From Viridibacterium curvum (GTDB lineage Bacteria > Pseudomonadota > Gammaproteobacteria > Burkholderiales > Rhodocyclaceae), in the NCBI RefSeq assembly GCF_039544165.1, contig NZ_BAABLD010000008.1, forward strand, positions 992,001 through 1,056,000: a DNA stretch of 64,000 nucleotides. The letters are read 5' to 3'. Positions 25,959 through 35,336 of this stretch are shown piece by piece. A program made the translations under genes and the position numbers. The notes under the pieces were generated by a model. That model ran no database searches and was not told the origin of the DNA. It saw only the letters and a program-made list of their open reading frames with translations. Each line of letters begins with the position of its first letter. Within the stretch, counting starts at the first letter, position 1.

Positions 25959-26903
25959 TCAGGCGACTGCAGGACGTTGGCTGGCTTGCACGTACTCCGT
26001 CCGCAGGCGACCGATCAGGCTTGCTGCGTCTGGCGTGTCATGGATGTTGGCGACGCCATGCCCTGCGCTCCAGACATCGCGCCAGGCTTTGGCTTCAGAG
26101 GCCAGATCCTTCAGTTTCGCCTTGTCGGCCGTGGCCGTCAGCAGCTCCGGCGAGTAGCCGGCGGCGAGCAGAGAGGGCGCCAGGAAGTTGGCGTTGGCGC
26201 CCGAGATGGCGTCGGTGTAGACGATGTCCTGCGCGCTGGCGCTGCACAGCATCTGCTTGTAGGCAGGGTCAGCACGCGATTCAGTGGTGGCAATGAAGCG
26301 CGTGCCGACATAGGCAAGATCGGCACCCAGTACTTCGGCGGCACGGATGCCGTAGCCGTCGGAGATCGCGCCGCCCAATACGAGGCAGCCACTCCAGAAC
26401 TCGCGGATCTCACGGATCAACGAGAACGGATTCTGCGTACCGGCGTGCCCGCCTGCCCCGCCAGCGATGGCGATGATGCCGTCGACGCCAGCCGCAGCGG
26501 CCTTGCGTGCATGTTGGGCATGGATCACGTCGGAGAAGACCACGCCACCGTAGCCATGTACGGCTTCGATGACCTTGCCAGGGTGGCCGAGACTGGTGAC
26601 CACGAAGGGAACCTTGTGTTGCACGACCAGCGCAAGGTCTTCTTCGAGCCGCGTATTGCTGGCGTGCAGGATGAGATTGATGCCGTGCGGTGCGAAGTTG
26701 CCGTTTGCCGCTTCGCGTGCTGAACCGATCTGCGCCAGCCACCCGTCAAGCTGGCTGGCCGGTCGCGCATTCAGTGAAGGCAGGCTGCCGGCAACGCCAG
26801 CCTGACAGCAGGCAATGACCAGCTCCGGGCCGGACACGATGAACATCGGGGCTGCGATCACCGGGAGGCGCAGGGTTCCCTGGAAGCAAGCGGGCAAGGG
26901 CAT
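25959..26903 (-). CDS. Nitronate monooxygenase / 2-nitropropane dioxygenase-like flavoprotein
   Basis: 314 residues from the ATG at 26903 (MPLPACFQG); a longer frame to 26945 adds only a basic stretch. FMN-dependent TIM-barrel marks: LPVIAAPMFIVSGPELVIACCQAG at the N terminus, INLILHASNTR, the phosphate-binding AIAGGAGGHAG, and LGGAISDGYGIRAAEVLGADLAYVGTRF. The enzymes oxidise alkyl nitronates, detoxifying compounds such as propionate 3-nitronate; some relatives act on other substrates. A different member of the superfamily lies at 49712. It stands alone on the minus strand. Confidence 0.87.
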   Translation of the reverse strand: MPLPACFQGTLRLPVIAAPMFIVSGPELVIACCQAGVAGSLPSLNARPASQLDGWLAQIGSAREAANGNFAPHGINLILHASNTRLEEDLALVVQHKVPFVVTSLGHPGKVIEAVHGYGGVVFSDVIHAQHARKAAAAGVDGIIAIAGGAGGHAGTQNPFSLIREIREFWSGCLVLGGAISDGYGIRAAEVLGADLAYVGTRFIATTESRADPAYKQMLCSASAQDIVYTDAISGANANFLAPSLLAAGYSPELLTATADKAKLKDLASEAKAWRDVWSAGHGVANIHDTPDAASLIGRLRTEYVQASQRPAVA

Positions 26904-27014
26904 GGTGGCGTACCGTCGTCGTATGGGGTGCCTGCAGCTTGCCACGCACGCAACAAAGCCGGCAGGCGGGAAACCCCGCGCTACCGACTTCGTGCGGTCT
27001 CGTCTGTTGCGCGT

Positions 27015-27554
27015 TCAGCCCTGCGTGGGCGATGAAGTGCCAATGCCGCTGCCGCGCAGCATCTGCGACACCTGCACACGCAAGGCATCAGCTTGGGGGC
27101 GGCCAGCGCGCGATTCGCGCAGGGCGCGATACCAGCGGCTCATGGCCTGACGCGCCTCTTCCGGATCCTGCACGCGCTCCAGGTCGTTGATCACCCCTGC
27201 TGCCATCACACCCAGGCTCTCGCGGGCACGTGCCATCATGAAGTTGCTGGCCGTCATCCAGGCGTCGGGCATGTTCTGGGCTGCGGCCTCCGTTGCGGCT
27301 GCTGCTGCGGCAGCACTGTCGGCGGAAGCGTGGATTTCGATCAGGCCACGGGCGACCAGCTCGTTGAGTTCGGCGATTACATTCTGCCCCGGCAGCATGC
27401 CTACCAAACTACCCACGTTGCGCTGACCGTCTGCCAGCAGCAATACGCGGCGCGTCGTATAGCTGAGGCCAGCTTCGCGCTGGGCCAGCATCTCGGCGCC
27501 CAGTGCGGTTTTCTGGGGTACGTAGGCGTGGGAGGCAGTGGCTTGGGCTGACAT
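27015..27554 (-). CDS. Conserved hypothetical protein with winged-helix-like N terminus
   Basis: 179 residues, no signal or membrane segment. Residues about 20-80 (LAQREAGLSYTTRRVLLLADGQRNVGSLV, NVIAELNELVARGLIEI) look like a winged-helix wing and turn, but DNA binding is not shown. An Ala-rich spacer (about 80-96) leads to a helical C terminus. Similar small proteins occur across betaproteobacteria without known function. A single-gene unit, 111 bases upstream of the nitronate monooxygenase and divergent from rep. Confidence 0.7.
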   Translation of the reverse strand: MSAQATASHAYVPQKTALGAEMLAQREAGLSYTTRRVLLLADGQRNVGSLVGMLPGQNVIAELNELVARGLIEIHASADSAAAAAAATEAAAQNMPDAWMTASNFMMARARESLGVMAAGVINDLERVQDPEEARQAMSRWYRALRESRAGRPQADALRVQVSQMLRGSGIGTSSPTQG

Positions 27555-27874
27555 GATGGAAATCCTTCGTGACTATCGGGGACGGTGGGTTCAATTCAAT
27601 TTGCGTCATGAGCATCAAAATTTTGAATTAATGAAACTTATCGCCAGGCGAAACGTATTTGTCGGAAAACGGATTTTTGTTGATACAAATATCGAATTTG
27701 GCGATTCTTGGGTGGCAAAAGGAGCAGCTCCCCAAAGCCCGGCTTATTTGATGCACTGCATCGCCGTTCGGCGCTTACGAACGGTATAGCCCGCCACAAG
27801 AGGGCTTGTAGGCACCTTTTCGGGCAGTGGGAGTGGTCCGGTAAAATGGGCGCCAGTAACACTCGTCTGCGTTC
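27555..27874. other. 320-bp divergent promoter region
   Basis: Lies between the hypothetical gene and rep. The part from about 27595 to 27720 is much more A+T-rich than its surroundings, as expected for promoters. A candidate rep -10, TAAAAT, sits at 27842-27847 with a weak -35. A possible 83-codon frame at 27538-27789 overlaps the neighbouring start and looks non-coding. Confidence 0.5.
27842..27847 (+). promoter_or_regulatory. Candidate -10 box for rep
   Basis: TAAAAT, 27 bases before the rep ATG, giving a leader of about 20 bases. The matching -35 is poor. Confidence 0.35.
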
Positions 27875-29866
27875 ATGCTCTCCCACCTCAATCCCCCCCA
27901 GCGCGAAGCCGCGAAGTACCTTGACGGCCCCTGCCTCGTGCTGGCGGGCGCCGGCAGCGGCAAGACGCGCGTGATCACGCACAAGATCGCCTACATGGTG
28001 AAAGAGTGCGGCATGGAGGCGCGCAACATCGCCGCCATCACCTTCACCAACAAGGCTGCGCGCGAGATGGAAGAGCGCGTCGGCAAGCTGCTCGAAGGCG
28101 GCGCGGCCAAGGGCCTGACGGTGTGTACCTTCCATGCTCTGGGCGTGAAGATCGTGCGTCAGGAGGCGCGTCTTGCCGGGCTGAAGCCGCAGTTCTCGAT
28201 CCTCGATTCGTCGGACGTGATGCAGATCGTTTCCGACGTCATGGGAAGCAATGACAAGAGCCTCACGAAGTCGGTGCAGTGGACGATTTCGGGCTGGAAA
28301 AACGCGCTCATCACGCCCGACGAAGCGGTCAAGCTCGTCAAGGATGAAGCCAGCGAACTTGCCGCCAAGCTCTACCCGGCCTACGAGAAGACCCTGCGCG
28401 CCTATCAGGCCGTCGACTTCGACGACCTCATTGCGCTGCCGGTGCGCCTGTTCGACGAGCACCCGGAAGCACTGGAACGCTGGCAGAACCGCTTGCGCTA
28501 CCTGCTCATCGACGAATACCAGGACACCAATGGCGCGCAGTACAAGCTGCTACGCCAGATCTCGGGCGTGCGCGGTGCCTTTACGGCGGTCGGCGACGAC
28601 GATCAGGCCATCTATGCCTGGCGCGGCGCGGACGTGAAGAACCTCTACGCGCTGCAGACCGATTACCCCAAGCTCAAGCTCATCAAGCTGGAGCAGAACT
28701 ACCGCTCCTCGAACCGCATTCTCAACGCGGCCAACACGCTGATCGCCAACAACGAAAAGCTGTTCGAGAAGAAGCTGTGGTCCGAGCACGGCCTGGGCGA
28801 TGCCATCAGCATCGTCGCTGCGCACACGCCGGAGCAGGAGGCCGAGCTCGTCGCGATGAAGATCTCGACGCACCGCTTCGAGCACCGCACGCACTTCTCC
28901 GACTACGCCATCCTCTACCGCGGCAACCACCAGGCGCGGCTCTTCGAACAGCAGCTGCGCAACCACAAGATCCCGTACGTGATGTCGGGCGGGCAGAGCT
29001 TCTTCGAGCGCGCCGAGATCAAGGACATCACCTGCTACCTGCGCCTCTTGCTCAACGGCGACGATGACCTTGCTTTCATTCGCGCCATCACCACGCCAAG
29101 ACGCGGCATTGGTGCCGGCACGCTGGAGGCGCTGGGCAACTATGCCGGTGCTCGCCAGATCAGCCTGTTTGCGGCCGCCTTTGAAGAAGGTGCGACTGAA
29201 CACGTTGCCGCGCGCCAGCTGGAAGGCGTGCGCGAGTTCGGCAACTTCATCAACAACCTCGAATACCGTGCCCAGCGCGAACCTGCCGGCCGCGTGCTCG
29301 AAGACCTGCTGCGCGCCATCGGCTACGAGGCGCACCTGTTCGAGCATTGCGAGCAGCGCGAGGCCGAATCGAAGTGGTCCAACGTGCGCGACTTCGTCGA
29401 ATGGCTGTCGAAGAAGGGCGAGGAAGACAGCAAGAATCTGTTGGAGCTGGCGCAGACCGTGGCGCTGATCTCCATGCTCGACAAGGGCGACGAAGAGCGC
29501 GACGCCGTGCAGTTGGCGACCCTGCATGCCTCCAAGGGGCTGGAGTTTCCGCACGTCTTCCTCGTCGGTGTCGAGGAAGGCATGCTGCCTCACCAGAGCA
29601 GCATCGAGGGTGACGCCATCGAGGAAGAGCGCCGCCTTATGTACGTCGGCGTCACACGCGCCCAGCGCACCCTGACCATCAGCCACTGCGAGCGGCGCAA
29701 GTCCGGCAAGGAAGTACGCACGGTCGAGCCCTCGCGCTTCATCGCCGAGCTCGGCGACGGCTTGAAGCACAGCGGCGGCAAGAAGGCCGAGCCGGTCTCG
29801 CAGGAAGACGCGCTGGCCAAGCTCGCCAAGCTGCAGGCGATGTTCGCGCCCAAGACGGGTTCCTGA
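27875..29866 (+). CDS. rep: ATP-dependent DNA helicase Rep
   Basis: 663 residues, superfamily 1A helicase. Motif Q and Walker A: LNPPQREAA and LAGAGSGKTRV; motif Ia FTNKAAREM; motif II DEYQDTN; motif III AVGDDDQAIYAWRGA; motif IV LEQNYRSS; motif V LATLHASKGLEFPHVF; motif VI VGVTRAQ. The start MLSHLNPPQREA and the total length fit Rep better than UvrD, which is longer. It moves 3' to 5' on single strands and helps replication forks pass bound proteins. Confidence 0.95.
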   Translation: MLSHLNPPQREAAKYLDGPCLVLAGAGSGKTRVITHKIAYMVKECGMEARNIAAITFTNKAAREMEERVGKLLEGGAAKGLTVCTFHALGVKIVRQEARLAGLKPQFSILDSSDVMQIVSDVMGSNDKSLTKSVQWTISGWKNALITPDEAVKLVKDEASELAAKLYPAYEKTLRAYQAVDFDDLIALPVRLFDEHPEALERWQNRLRYLLIDEYQDTNGAQYKLLRQISGVRGAFTAVGDDDQAIYAWRGADVKNLYALQTDYPKLKLIKLEQNYRSSNRILNAANTLIANNEKLFEKKLWSEHGLGDAISIVAAHTPEQEAELVAMKISTHRFEHRTHFSDYAILYRGNHQARLFEQQLRNHKIPYVMSGGQSFFERAEIKDITCYLRLLLNGDDDLAFIRAITTPRRGIGAGTLEALGNYAGARQISLFAAAFEEGATEHVAARQLEGVREFGNFINNLEYRAQREPAGRVLEDLLRAIGYEAHLFEHCEQREAESKWSNVRDFVEWLSKKGEEDSKNLLELAQTVALISMLDKGDEERDAVQLATLHASKGLEFPHVFLVGVEEGMLPHQSSIEGDAIEEERRLMYVGVTRAQRTLTISHCERRKSGKEVRTVEPSRFIAELGDGLKHSGGKKAEPVSQEDALAKLAKLQAMFAPKTGS

Positions 29867-30016
29867 GGCCAGAATCTGCGGGTGAGCGGGTGTGACTTCC
29901 GTCCCTTGGCCTTGCGCATCGCAGCTTTCCGCAATTGATTCGAACAATTAACATTTGCGGATGGCTCGGCGTTTGGTCGGGTCGCAAAAGACCACATGGT
30001 TTCGAGGAGACAGACG

Positions 30017-31735
30017 ATGCAAGCCAGGTTTTTCACTGGCGTCGCGCTGGCATTTGCCGCGCTGACGACCCATGCCGCGACGGATTACCCGTCCGGCTAC
30101 ACCAAGTGCGTTCAGGCTACCGGTGCGACCTGCACCATGACCGGCACACGTTCGACGGCGCTGGGCAAGTCCGGCGAGTTCGTCTACGCCACCAAGACCG
30201 GCAGTTTCGCCTGCACGACCTCGGCTTACCCCAGTAATAGCTTCACCACAGCGGCCTGGTGCTCGTATGCCGCCACGACTACCTCGTCGTCGAGCACCAG
30301 CAGCGTGGCATCGAGCAGCAGCTCGTCGGTTGCTTCGTCCGTGGCTTCGTCAACCTCGTCTAGCAGCGTGGCGTCCTCCAGCGTCGCTTCATCTTCTTCG
30401 TCGAGCAAGGCGTCGAGCAGCTCCAGCGCGGCGTCGTCGAATGACGGCGCCTGCGTGACGACCTGCACCGACTACATTCGCAAGAACACCGAGACCTCGC
30501 CGCTGACCCAATCGCGCATCGATGCCGAAGCCGGCTCGCTGAAGACGGCCTTCACGACCTACCTGACCACCTCGAACAACGCTCGCGCGGCTGATAAGGC
30601 CAGCCTCAAGGCTGAGCGCTCGGGCCTGTCGTCAGTGCCCTCAGCACGTGGCTCGGACAAGACCGGGCCGGATACCATGCCGCTGTCGGAGACCGCCTCG
30701 TACTATGCCGGCAGCAGTGCACTGGCGATTGCGCGTGAGATCGTCAGCTTCCAGGTGCCGTCCGGCGCATGGGGCAAGAACATGGTGCGCACCGGCGTCG
30801 TGCGTGCCAAGGGCCAGTCCTACATCGGCAGCAACATCGATCCGAACGGATCGGGCGCGACCGACTGGAACTATGTCGGCACTTTCGACAATGCCGCCAC
30901 CACCACCGAGATCCGCTACCTCGCCAAGGTGCAGGCGGCGCAGAGCACGGATCGCTCGACGTTCCAGGCCTCCATCATCAAAGGCCTCAACGCGATACTG
31001 GCAGCGCAGTACCCAAACTACGGCTGGCCGCAGAACTATCCGGTGTCGGGTATGGCCTATCACGATGCGATCACACTGAACGACGATGCGATGCTCAACC
31101 TCATCAAGCTGCTGCGCGAGATCGGCACCAGCTCGAACAGCGACTTTGCGTTCGTCGATACGACCCTGCGCAACAAATGCGCTGCCGCAGCGGGCAATGG
31201 CATCACCTGGCTGCTGACCAATCAGGTACGCATCAACGGCAAGCTGACCATCTGGGGTCAGCAGCACGACGTGTTCACGCTGAAGCCCACGCCGGCGCGC
31301 GCCTATGAGATGGCAGCCTTGTCGTCGTCCGAGAGCGGCAAGATCGTCAAGTTCCTGATGTCCCTGCCCAATCCGGATGCAGCGACGCGCACAGCGGTCT
31401 ACGCCGCGGCTGACTTCTTCAAGGCGACGCAGATAGATGGCAAGGCTTGGGTCAGTGGCGCGCTTGTCAGCGATAGCAGCAAGAACTCGTGGGCGCGTTT
31501 CTATGACCTCAGCGTCTATGACCCCACGGCAAGCGCGCTTGCAGCGCGCGGTCGCATGCTGTTCGGCGACTTTGCTGATCGCCATGGCGCTGCCAGCAGC
31601 GTGTATGGCTTGATCTTCGGGTCGACCACGGCCGTGTCTGCGGAGCGCCTGACGGGGTACGCGCAATACAACAACGTGGCTCAGAGCCTTCTGACCAGCT
31701 TCACGACCTGGAGCGCCAGCAACCCCAAGCCCTGA
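30017..31735 (+). CDS. PL10-family pectate lyase with N-terminal binding-type module
   Basis: 572 residues from the ATG at 30017, behind GAGGAGACAGAC. A signal peptide is cleaved after THA (residue 20). A small Cys-containing module (about 21-85; DYPSGYTKCVQ to WCSYA) is followed by a Ser/Val/Ala linker (about 86-145) and a PL10 catalytic domain (about 150-572) with SYYAGSSALAIAREIVSFQ, GAWGKNM, FDNAATTTEIRYLAKV, YPNYGWPQNYP and LNDDAMLNLIKLLREI. PL10 enzymes cleave polygalacturonate using calcium. Unlike the two PL1 lyases it is secreted with an ordinary signal and has its accessory module at the front. A terminator follows. Confidence 0.9.
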   Translation: MQARFFTGVALAFAALTTHAATDYPSGYTKCVQATGATCTMTGTRSTALGKSGEFVYATKTGSFACTTSAYPSNSFTTAAWCSYAATTTSSSSTSSVASSSSSSVASSVASSTSSSSVASSSVASSSSSSKASSSSSAASSNDGACVTTCTDYIRKNTETSPLTQSRIDAEAGSLKTAFTTYLTTSNNARAADKASLKAERSGLSSVPSARGSDKTGPDTMPLSETASYYAGSSALAIAREIVSFQVPSGAWGKNMVRTGVVRAKGQSYIGSNIDPNGSGATDWNYVGTFDNAATTTEIRYLAKVQAAQSTDRSTFQASIIKGLNAILAAQYPNYGWPQNYPVSGMAYHDAITLNDDAMLNLIKLLREIGTSSNSDFAFVDTTLRNKCAAAAGNGITWLLTNQVRINGKLTIWGQQHDVFTLKPTPARAYEMAALSSSESGKIVKFLMSLPNPDAATRTAVYAAADFFKATQIDGKAWVSGALVSDSSKNSWARFYDLSVYDPTASALAARGRMLFGDFADRHGAASSVYGLIFGSTTAVSAERLTGYAQYNNVAQSLLTSFTTWSASNPKP

Positions 31736-31762
31736 GCGGCTTTGCAGCAGCATGGAACGAAT

Positions 31763-31785
31763 CCCCCGGCGTGCCGGGGGTTTTT
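31763..31785 (+). terminator. Intrinsic terminator after the PL10 lyase
   Basis: Stem CCCCCGGC (31763-31770) and GCCGGGGG (31773-31780), followed by five T. Confidence 0.92.
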
Positions 31786-31914
31786 GTTTGTGGTGACCAT
31801 AGAAGAGGCTACAGGCAGGCATAAATTCTCCCAATTGGCGATGTGACGTAGCCGTGCATAGCTTGAATCAAGGGGCCGACATTCGACGACAGGCCCGGAT
31901 TCGAGAGGTGCATC

Positions 31915-32103
31915 ATGCAGACGTCACTCCCTACGCACGAATCGCCTGCGCCGCCTTCGCTGGCCGATGCCGCACAGGCTGATGACATGGACTTCCGCCC
32001 CGCCCCGCTGGGGTGGTTGATGTCCTGGTTCATGGACAGGAAGCGGCCCAAGCCGGTGGCTGAGCCGGAGCCCTTCGACGAGCACATCAACGGATTGGCA
32101 TGA
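31915..32103 (+). CDS. Small hypothetical protein
   Basis: 62 residues, with GAGAGGT at a good distance before the ATG. Composition is plausible for a real protein: acidic and Pro-rich ends around a hydrophobic, Trp-containing segment (PLGWLMSWFMDRKRPKP). No family recognised. It lies alone between the PL10 terminator and zwf. Confidence 0.45.
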   Translation: MQTSLPTHESPAPPSLADAAQADDMDFRPAPLGWLMSWFMDRKRPKPVAEPEPFDEHINGLA

Positions 32104-32193
32104 GCCCTATATCAGGGAGGCAGTGAGCCGGTCATCAAAGCCGGTGCCAGTGCGCGTTACACTGAAGACAATACCGATTGCACGGAGTTGTCG

Positions 32194-33672
32194 ATGTCTT
32201 CACGCACCATTCAGGTCAGCCCCTTTGATCTTGTCGTGTTCGGCGGAGCCGGCGATCTGGCCGCTCGCAAGCTCCTGCCAGCCCTTTACCACCGCGATCT
32301 GGCCGGACAGCTGCCCGACGTGGCACGCATCATCGGTGTGTCACGGCGCCCGCTGTCGCGTGAGGCCTATGCTGACTTTGTGCGCAAGGCGCTAGATGAA
32401 TTCGTGAAGCCAGCGGACAAGAAACCCGAGGCGGTGGAACGCTTCGTTGCGCGCACCTGGTTCTGCGCGGCCGATGCCGAAGGCGAAGGCGGCTGGGCCG
32501 AGCTCGCGGGCATGCTGGCCAGCGGGGCAGATCACGTCCGTGCCTTCTACTTTGCAGTGTCCCCCGATCTTTTCGCTCCCCTGTCCCAGCGCATCAAGCA
32601 GTTCGGCCTGGTCACCCCGCAGACCCGCGTCGTGCTCGAAAAGCCTCTGGGCAAGAACGGCGAGAGCGCCAATGCCGTCAACAGCGCGGTCGCTGCAGTG
32701 TTCGACGAAAGCCAGGTCTTCCGCATTGACCACTACCTCGGCAAGGAGACAGTGCAGAACCTCATGGCGCTGCGCTTTGCCAACCGTTTGTTCGAACCAC
32801 TGTGGAACGCCACCCACATTGACCATGTACAGATTACGGTGGCCGAAGACATCGGCGTGGGCGATCGCGGCGGCTACTACGACACCTCGGGCGCCATGCG
32901 CGACATGCTGCAGAACCACATCATGCAGCTGCTGTGTCTCACCGCAATGGAGCCGCCCGACTCTTTTCAGGCTGACGCCGTGCGCGATGAAAAGCTCAAG
33001 GTGCTCAAAGCGCTCAAGCCGATCGACGAGCGCAATGCCGAGCAGATGACGGTGCGTGCGCAGTACCGAGGCGGTTCGGTCGGCGGGCAGGCTGTCAAGG
33101 GTTACCTCGAAGACCTCGGCCGCGAGATCAGCACGACCGAGACTTTTGTGGCCATCCGCGCCGAGATCGCCAACTGGCGCTGGGCCGGCGTGCCTTTCTA
33201 CCTGCGCACGGGCAAGCGCCTCACCCGTCGTACGTCCGAGATCGTGGTCAATTTCCGGCCCATCTCCCACAATATTTTCGATTCCTCGGCCGGCCGCGTG
33301 AGCCAGAACCGCCTCATCCTGCGTCTTCAGCCCGACGAGGGCGTGACGCTGGAGGTCACCATCAAGGATCCCGGCCCCGGTGGCATGCGTCTGCGCCGCA
33401 TCCCGCTCGACATGAGCTTCGCCGAGACCTTCGGCGTCTCCAATCCGGATGCCTATGAGCGCCTGCTGATGGACGTGATCCGTGGCAACCAGACCCTGTT
33501 CATGCGTGCAGACGAAGTGAATGCAGCGTGGAAGTGGGTCGACCCCATCCACGCGGCCTGGGCCCACAACGACCAGCGCATGCACACCTATGCAGCTGGC
33601 ACTTGGGGGCCGTCTGCCGCCGTAGCGCTGATCGAGCGCGACGGGCGCACCTGGTTCGAAGACGCGGAGTAA
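32194..33672 (+). CDS. zwf: Glucose-6-phosphate 1-dehydrogenase
   Basis: 492 residues from the ATG at 32194 with CGGAG upstream. First enzyme of the oxidative pentose phosphate and Entner-Doudoroff routes, making 6-phosphogluconolactone and NAD(P)H. Seen: the dinucleotide motif FGGAGDLAARKL, EKPLGKNGESA, the active-site signature RIDHYLGKE, and RTGKRL. The usual partners pgl and edd/eda are not adjacent. Downstream is a cluster of stem-loops. Confidence 0.96.
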   Translation: MSSRTIQVSPFDLVVFGGAGDLAARKLLPALYHRDLAGQLPDVARIIGVSRRPLSREAYADFVRKALDEFVKPADKKPEAVERFVARTWFCAADAEGEGGWAELAGMLASGADHVRAFYFAVSPDLFAPLSQRIKQFGLVTPQTRVVLEKPLGKNGESANAVNSAVAAVFDESQVFRIDHYLGKETVQNLMALRFANRLFEPLWNATHIDHVQITVAEDIGVGDRGGYYDTSGAMRDMLQNHIMQLLCLTAMEPPDSFQADAVRDEKLKVLKALKPIDERNAEQMTVRAQYRGGSVGGQAVKGYLEDLGREISTTETFVAIRAEIANWRWAGVPFYLRTGKRLTRRTSEIVVNFRPISHNIFDSSAGRVSQNRLILRLQPDEGVTLEVTIKDPGPGGMRLRRIPLDMSFAETFGVSNPDAYERLLMDVIRGNQTLFMRADEVNAAWKWVDPIHAAWAHNDQRMHTYAAGTWGPSAAVALIERDGRTWFEDAE

Positions 33673-33695
33673 GTACCAGAGCAGGTGCCCCCCCG

Positions 33696-33783
33696 GGCTG
33701 CCGGCGCTCTGGACGCGTTGGCGCAACGCATCGCCGGCAGCCGCAGTGCGGCAGCCCCTCATGCCCTGTGCCCCCTGGGCATG
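33696..33783. repeat. Cluster of three stem-loops after zwf
   Basis: A 318-base gap (33673-33990) contains: a nested hairpin with outer arms GGCTGCCGGCG (33696-33706) and CGCCGGCAGCC (33732-33742) enclosing GCGTT/AACGC (33715-33729); a short palindrome GCCGCAGTGCGGC (33740-33752); and CATGCCC/GGGCATG (33760-33783). No T run follows, so this is not a standard terminator. The rest of the gap shows no gene. Confidence 0.65.
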
Positions 33784-33990
33784 CCTCGCGGCACTTAAGT
33801 CGCGCATTTTCCTTGATAGAACAGTCGCTTGCTTGCCGGAAGGTTCGCTTGCCTTGCTACCGGTACAGCGCGGGCGGAGCCATTTCGAATAACGTTCAGC
33901 CCAAAAAGATGCCCAAATGGCGGCTTATACGGCCTTCGCTTACGTGAAACACCTATATTTTGTTGTCATGCAACATCGTAGGGGGCCGTC

Positions 33991-35295
33991 ATGCAATCGG
34001 GGATTCATGCGTTACGGGAATCTGGTCACGTCAGTAAAATCAATGGCTTAACAAAGCCTTCGGGCAAATCACAGGGCCTGCAGCGGCAAACAGCCAGGCG
34101 TCGCATCGGTCTGCTGATCGATTCGCTGATCGGCGGTGGCGCCGAGCGTGTGGTGCTCAACCTCGCGCAGTCCTTCCAGCAACTGGGGCACGAGGTGCAC
34201 GTGATCCTGGTACGAAACGAGATCCAGCACTGCTTGCCACCGGGCATCCGCGTGCATGCCCTGTCCGAAGACGGACACCCCTTGCGCAACAAGCTGTTCA
34301 ACCGCTTGCTGCTGGCCTGGCGTCTCGACAGGCTGGTTGCAAGGATCGAGCAGGGTGGGGGCGCGTTCGATTTCTTCATTTCCAATGCCGAGGATGCGGA
34401 CCGCATTTCCCGGTTGGCGGGCCTGCCGAAGGTCTTCATCCGCTACCGCAATTCGATGGCGGAATACCTGCAAAGCAAGATCGGCCATCGCACGGGGCTC
34501 AAGCGTTTGTGGCACTCGCTGAAGTGGCATCACCATTTTCGTGCCATCTACGGCGATAGGCACATTGTCACGGTCTCCGATGCCATGCAGGACGACATCG
34601 TGCGCGGCGCAGGTGTCGTGCCGCGCAGCATGCGTACCATCTACAACCCGTTCGACTTTGATGCGATCCGCATGGCGGGCGAGGCTTTCGTGCCAGCGCT
34701 GGCACAACCCTACATCGTCTACGTTGCGCGCTTCAGCAGACGTAAACGGCAGGACGTGTTGTTGCAGGCTTTTGCGCAAAGTGCCGCTGCACGGACGCAC
34801 AAGCTGGTGCTGATCGGCGACGCCTACACCGACTCTGAAAAGCATTGGTTGGCGCAGACGCAAGAATTGATTGCAACACTGGGGCTGACTGATCGTGTTG
34901 TCCTGCCCGGCTTCCAGCAGAACCCTTATCCATGGATCCGGCATGCTGAGCTGTTTGCGATGTCGTCTGACAGCGAGGGTTTGCCAACCGTGTTGATCGA
35001 AGCCCTGATTCTTGGCACTCCTGTGGTCAGCACGGATTGCCCGACGGGCCCATCCGAAATCCTGACCGGCACACTGTCGCCCTGGCTGTGCCAGCGTGAT
35101 GATCCGGCTGCGTTGGCTGACCTCATCGACAATGCGCTGCAGGACTATCCGCCCATTGTCGAGGCGACCCTGGCTCGCTTCAGCGCACGCTACGCCGCGA
35201 CCCAGTACCTGCGTCATTGCTGCGCGCCGGCTCGCCATTCACCAAGCGCCGAGCGGAAACGTCTCTTGCGCCGCTCGGCGTGGTGGGCAGGTTGA
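33991..35295 (+). CDS. GT4-family glycosyltransferase
   Basis: 434 residues with AGGGGG before the ATG. GT-B fold marks: GGGAERVVLNLAQSFQQLG at the N-terminal domain, the central YVARFSRRKRQDVLLQAFA, and the C-terminal SSDSEGLPTVLIEALILGTPVV with the E-x7-E donor-binding motif and STDCPTGPSEIL. Retaining transferases of this type build cell-surface glycans; donor and acceptor are unknown. No other polysaccharide genes are close, so its pathway cannot be told from context. It precedes the AsmA-like gene by 41 bases. Confidence 0.9.
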   Translation: MQSGIHALRESGHVSKINGLTKPSGKSQGLQRQTARRRIGLLIDSLIGGGAERVVLNLAQSFQQLGHEVHVILVRNEIQHCLPPGIRVHALSEDGHPLRNKLFNRLLLAWRLDRLVARIEQGGGAFDFFISNAEDADRISRLAGLPKVFIRYRNSMAEYLQSKIGHRTGLKRLWHSLKWHHHFRAIYGDRHIVTVSDAMQDDIVRGAGVVPRSMRTIYNPFDFDAIRMAGEAFVPALAQPYIVYVARFSRRKRQDVLLQAFAQSAAARTHKLVLIGDAYTDSEKHWLAQTQELIATLGLTDRVVLPGFQQNPYPWIRHAELFAMSSDSEGLPTVLIEALILGTPVVSTDCPTGPSEILTGTLSPWLCQRDDPAALADLIDNALQDYPPIVEATLARFSARYAATQYLRHCCAPARHSPSAERKRLLRRSAWWAG

Positions 35296-35336
35296 GCGAC
35301 ACAGGCAGCGCACGGGGCATGGGCTAATCTTGCTGC

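Noticed and set aside
27538..27789. 83-codon plus-strand frame
   Set aside because: Overlaps the start of the divergent gene, crosses an A+T-rich promoter-like region and has no ribosome site.
27875..29866. Assignment of the helicase as UvrD or PcrA
   Set aside because: The N terminus and total length fit Rep; UvrD is longer with a different C-terminal region.
28550..29947. 465-codon minus-strand frame
   Set aside because: Antisense to rep, whose helicase motifs are complete.
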